Source: Deltaproteobacteria bacterium
GTDB lineage: Bacteria > Desulfobacterota > Dissulfuribacteria > Dissulfuribacterales > UBA3076
Assembly (NCBI GenBank): GCA_013138705.1
Contig: WTCF01000124.1
Span: 1 to 7,474 of the forward strand
DNA: 7,474 nucleotides
Reading direction: 5' to 3'
The position numbers and the translations under genes were made by a program. Below the pieces are notes generated by a model. That model had not been told where the DNA came from, did not search any database, and worked only from the letters and a program-made list of their open reading frames with translations. Below are positions 5,836 to 7,474 of this stretch, piece by piece; the stretch's first letter is position 1, and every line of letters starts with the position of its first letter.

Positions 5836-5853
5836 GCTAGTACGGAGGTAATT

Positions 5854-7041
5854 ATGGCCAACATAACCATCTATTCCACAGACGGTTGCCCTTTTTGTGC
5901 CAAGGCAAAATCGTTCCTGGCGGATAGGGGCCTCAGTTACGAAGAAATTGATGCCCAGCCAGGATCAAGTGCCTGGAAGGAAATGAAAGAGAAGACCGAC
6001 CGTGGCTCCCTTCCGCAGATACTGATCGGGGATGAACCGGTTGGAGGATACTGTGATCTGGTCCATCTGGAGGCCAGCGGTGAGTTGAGCCAAAGATTTG
6101 GCTTGGCCGAGGAGGGGCCGGTCACTACCCTATACGACGTGATCATTATTGGTGGCGGCCCGGCTGGCCTGAGTGCTGCAGTTTATGCGGCCAGAAAGGT
6201 CCTTAAGACCCTTCTTGTAAGCAAGGACATCGGAGGGCAGGTGGCCTGGACTTACGATGTGGACAACTACCTGGGTTTCAGCCAGGTGGATACCGCCGAT
6301 CTCATCGCAAAGTTTGAAGAACATGTGGAGAAGTACGGTGTGGAAAAACTTGTGGGGGTTGGGGTGAAGGCCCTGGAGTTGACAGGGAAAATAAAAAAGG
6401 TCATTACGGATGACGGGAAGCAATATCTTGCCAAAACAGTGATCATCGCCACGGGAAAGCGTCCCCGGCCGCTCAATGTGCCTGGGGAAAAGGAATTGAT
6501 CGGCATGGGGGTAACCTACTGTTCCACATGCGATGCCCCACTATTTGCAGATCTTGACGTGGCGGTGATGGGCGGCGGGAACTCGGCCCTTGAGGCAGCC
6601 ATTGACCTGATAAAGGTTGCCCGGAAGATGTATATGGTCTCTCTGACGCCCCTTACTGGTGATGAAATCATTCGAGACAAGGTCATGAGTTCACCAAAGG
6701 TGGAAATTTTCATCAAATACAAGGCCCTCCGGATTGCGGGTGAATCTACAGTTGAGGGGATTGATATCGAATCGCTGGAGACCGGCGAGAAAAAAAGGCT
6801 CGATGTACAAGGGGTCATGGTGGAAATTGGCCTGCTCCCCAATTCCGAGCTGGTGCTGGATACCATGGAGATCAATCGTATAGGAGAGATCGTGATAGAC
6901 TCAAGGTGCCGCACAGGTGTTTCAGGGATTTTTGCCTGCGGGGATGTGACGGATGTGCCTTACAAACAGGTCATTGTTGCAGCAGGCGAAGGGGCCAAGG
7001 CTGCTCTATCGGCTTATGATTACATCATAAAACAGAGATAG
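5854..7041 (+). CDS. Glutaredoxin-thioredoxin reductase fusion, AhpF-like flavoprotein
   Basis: The 395-residue protein has an N-terminal glutaredoxin domain (1-80: C12-P-F-C15, cis-Pro P54 in SLPQI, GGY at 64-66) and an FAD/NAD(P)H disulfide reductase (about 92-395). The FAD site is GGGPAG (100-105), the redox motif CSTC is at 223-226, the dinucleotide site is GGGNSALEAA (240-249), and ACGDVTDVPYKQ (361-372) closes the FAD domain. The C-terminal third (IGLLPN...NRIGEIVID...VPYKQ...GEGAKAALSAYDY) closely follows AhpF. The HRRxxxR motif that binds the NADPH 2'-phosphate in TrxB is absent (VSLTPLTGDE after the second Rossmann strand), so NADH is the likelier donor. It presumably passes electrons from FAD to CSTC to its own Grx domain, then to a partner such as the upstream selenoglutaredoxin. 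GGAGG lies 5 nt before the ATG. It is cytoplasmic. The Grx domain takes the place of AhpF's double thioredoxin-fold N-terminus. Confidence 0.93.
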   Translation: MANITIYSTDGCPFCAKAKSFLADRGLSYEEIDAQPGSSAWKEMKEKTDRGSLPQILIGDEPVGGYCDLVHLEASGELSQRFGLAEEGPVTTLYDVIIIGGGPAGLSAAVYAARKVLKTLLVSKDIGGQVAWTYDVDNYLGFSQVDTADLIAKFEEHVEKYGVEKLVGVGVKALELTGKIKKVITDDGKQYLAKTVIIATGKRPRPLNVPGEKELIGMGVTYCSTCDAPLFADLDVAVMGGGNSALEAAIDLIKVARKMYMVSLTPLTGDEIIRDKVMSSPKVEIFIKYKALRIAGESTVEGIDIESLETGEKKRLDVQGVMVEIGLLPNSELVLDTMEINRIGEIVIDSRCRTGVSGIFACGDVTDVPYKQVIVAAGEGAKAALSAYDYIIKQR

Positions 7042-7084
7042 GTCGGGTTTTGATTTTGGACTTTCGACCGCAGATTGTTGGATT

Positions 7085-7276
7085 ATGAAGATACCAGTCA
7101 TTGATCTTGGTGAATGTGATGACTGCGAGGCATGTCTGGAGCTGTGTCCTGCAGTCTTTAGAAGACACGATGCGGGTTACATCGAGGTGGTTGACCTGCC
7201 GGAATATCCGGAAGAAGAGATAGATGAAATCATTAAGAACTGCCCTGCCCAATGTATTACCTGGGAAAAAGATTGA
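7085..7276 (+). CDS. Small [4Fe-4S] ferredoxin
   Basis: This 63-residue acidic protein has the one-cluster ferredoxin pattern: C11-x2-C14-x2-C17, then C53-P near the C-terminus, which should ligate a [4Fe-4S] cluster for low-potential electron transfer in the cytoplasm. The spacing and the ECDDCEACLELCPAVF segment resemble Desulfovibrio gigas ferredoxin. C21 matches a cysteine that forms a disulfide there, but its usual partner position is Glu (E45) here, and an extra C57 (CPAQC) follows the last ligand. The gene lies 43 nt after the reductase fusion on the same strand, so probably in the same operon. The ATG has only a weak TTGGA upstream. A direct partner in the window is not evident. Confidence 0.92.
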   Translation: MKIPVIDLGECDDCEACLELCPAVFRRHDAGYIEVVDLPEYPEEEIDEIIKNCPAQCITWEKD

Positions 7277-7430
7277 GACGGAAATCGTATTTTTCAATAA
7301 CAACACCTCTTCACATTAACCCTGAACTTCTGAACCCGGGAACGGTTTCAGCACCGAAGCGCTTTAAGCTTTGAAGAAACCTGCATATCAACCGATAAAC
7401 CAACGGGAAATCATTGGCAACAAAATTTAC
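7277..7430 (+). other. Non-coding spacer between ferredoxin gene and the right-edge promoter
   Basis: I see no credible ORF, tRNA or intrinsic terminator here. A bulged inverted repeat lies at 7330-7351 (CTGAACC...GGTTTCAG), but no T-run follows it, so its meaning is unclear. Confidence 0.5.
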
Positions 7431-7459
7431 TTGACACTATGGACATGAAACACTATATT
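7431..7459 (+). promoter_or_regulatory. Near-consensus sigma70 promoter at right edge
   Basis: A perfect -35 box TTGACA (7431-7436), a 17-nt spacer and TATATT (7454-7459, 5 of 6) make this the strongest promoter in the window. Transcription should begin near 7466. AAAGGA at 7465-7470 could be the ribosome site of a gene starting just outside the window, though a transcript beginning at 7466 would contain it only at its extreme 5' end. Confidence 0.65.
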
Positions 7460-7474
7460 CTCAGAAAGGAATAT
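7439..7474 (+). CDS. Possible 5' end of an unknown gene running off the window
   Basis: From ATG 7439 (or ATG 7445) the frame is open to the edge and reads MDMKHYILRKEY. The YxLRKEY start vaguely recalls PqqD-like or radical SAM-associated proteins, but this is too short to judge. It has no ribosome site and overlaps the -10 box of the promoter at 7431-7459. Both readings cannot easily be right unless the gene is expressed from further upstream. Confidence 0.2.
   Translation, partial: MDMKHYILRKEY

Noticed and set aside
7330..7351. Inverted repeat as a terminator for the redox operon
   Set aside because: The stem is bulged and no run of T follows, so I cannot support termination.

Overview
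The gene content suggests an anaerobic bacterium, most likely of the Desulfobacterota (former Deltaproteobacteria). The pointers are a two-subunit biotin carboxylase of the divergent type I associate with sulfate reducers and syntrophs, a glutaredoxin with an in-frame UGA (selenocysteine) codon, a Desulfovibrio-like one-cluster ferredoxin, and an AhpF-like flavoprotein. This placement rests on gene content and remembered family resemblance only; there is no rRNA or other marker gene in the window.

Left part, minus strand (about 4310 down to 1): a compact biotin-carboxylase operon. A sigma70-like promoter with a 10-bp palindrome over its -35 box leads into pycA (biotin carboxylase). This is followed after 9 nt by pycB (carboxyltransferase plus biotin carrier) and after 17 nt by birA (biotin-protein ligase, cut by the left window edge). 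The three proteins make a self-contained unit: BirA biotinylates K634 of PycB, PycA carboxylates that biotin with ATP and bicarbonate, and the PycB carboxyltransferase passes CO2 to an acceptor, presumably pyruvate.

Middle part (about 4243-5560): a 265-bp spacer with degenerate repeats, then a minus-strand gene for a small VIT1/CCC1-like membrane protein. Its GTG start abuts a structure that looks like an integron attC recombination site. Upstream of that lie a 59-residue cassette-type ORF whose C-terminus is encoded by the attC arm, the truncated end of an overlapping gene, a strong GC hairpin that may be half of another attC, and a further unconvincing small ORF. I read this as a decayed gene-cassette region.

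Right part, plus strand (5572-7276): a redox operon. The first gene encodes a glutaredoxin of the YruB type in which the first active-site Cys codon is TGA (UPYC), followed by a hairpin that fits the bacterial SECIS pattern. A conventional ORF call starts at the Met codon 15 nt after the TGA and loses the active site. The second gene is a fusion of a glutaredoxin (CPFC) to an AhpF-like thioredoxin-reductase module (CSTC). The third is a small [4Fe-4S] ferredoxin. A likely electron path is NAD(P)H to FAD to CSTC to the Grx domain to the selenoglutaredoxin, with the ferredoxin's role unresolved. The window ends in a near-consensus promoter for a gene lying mostly beyond the right edge.
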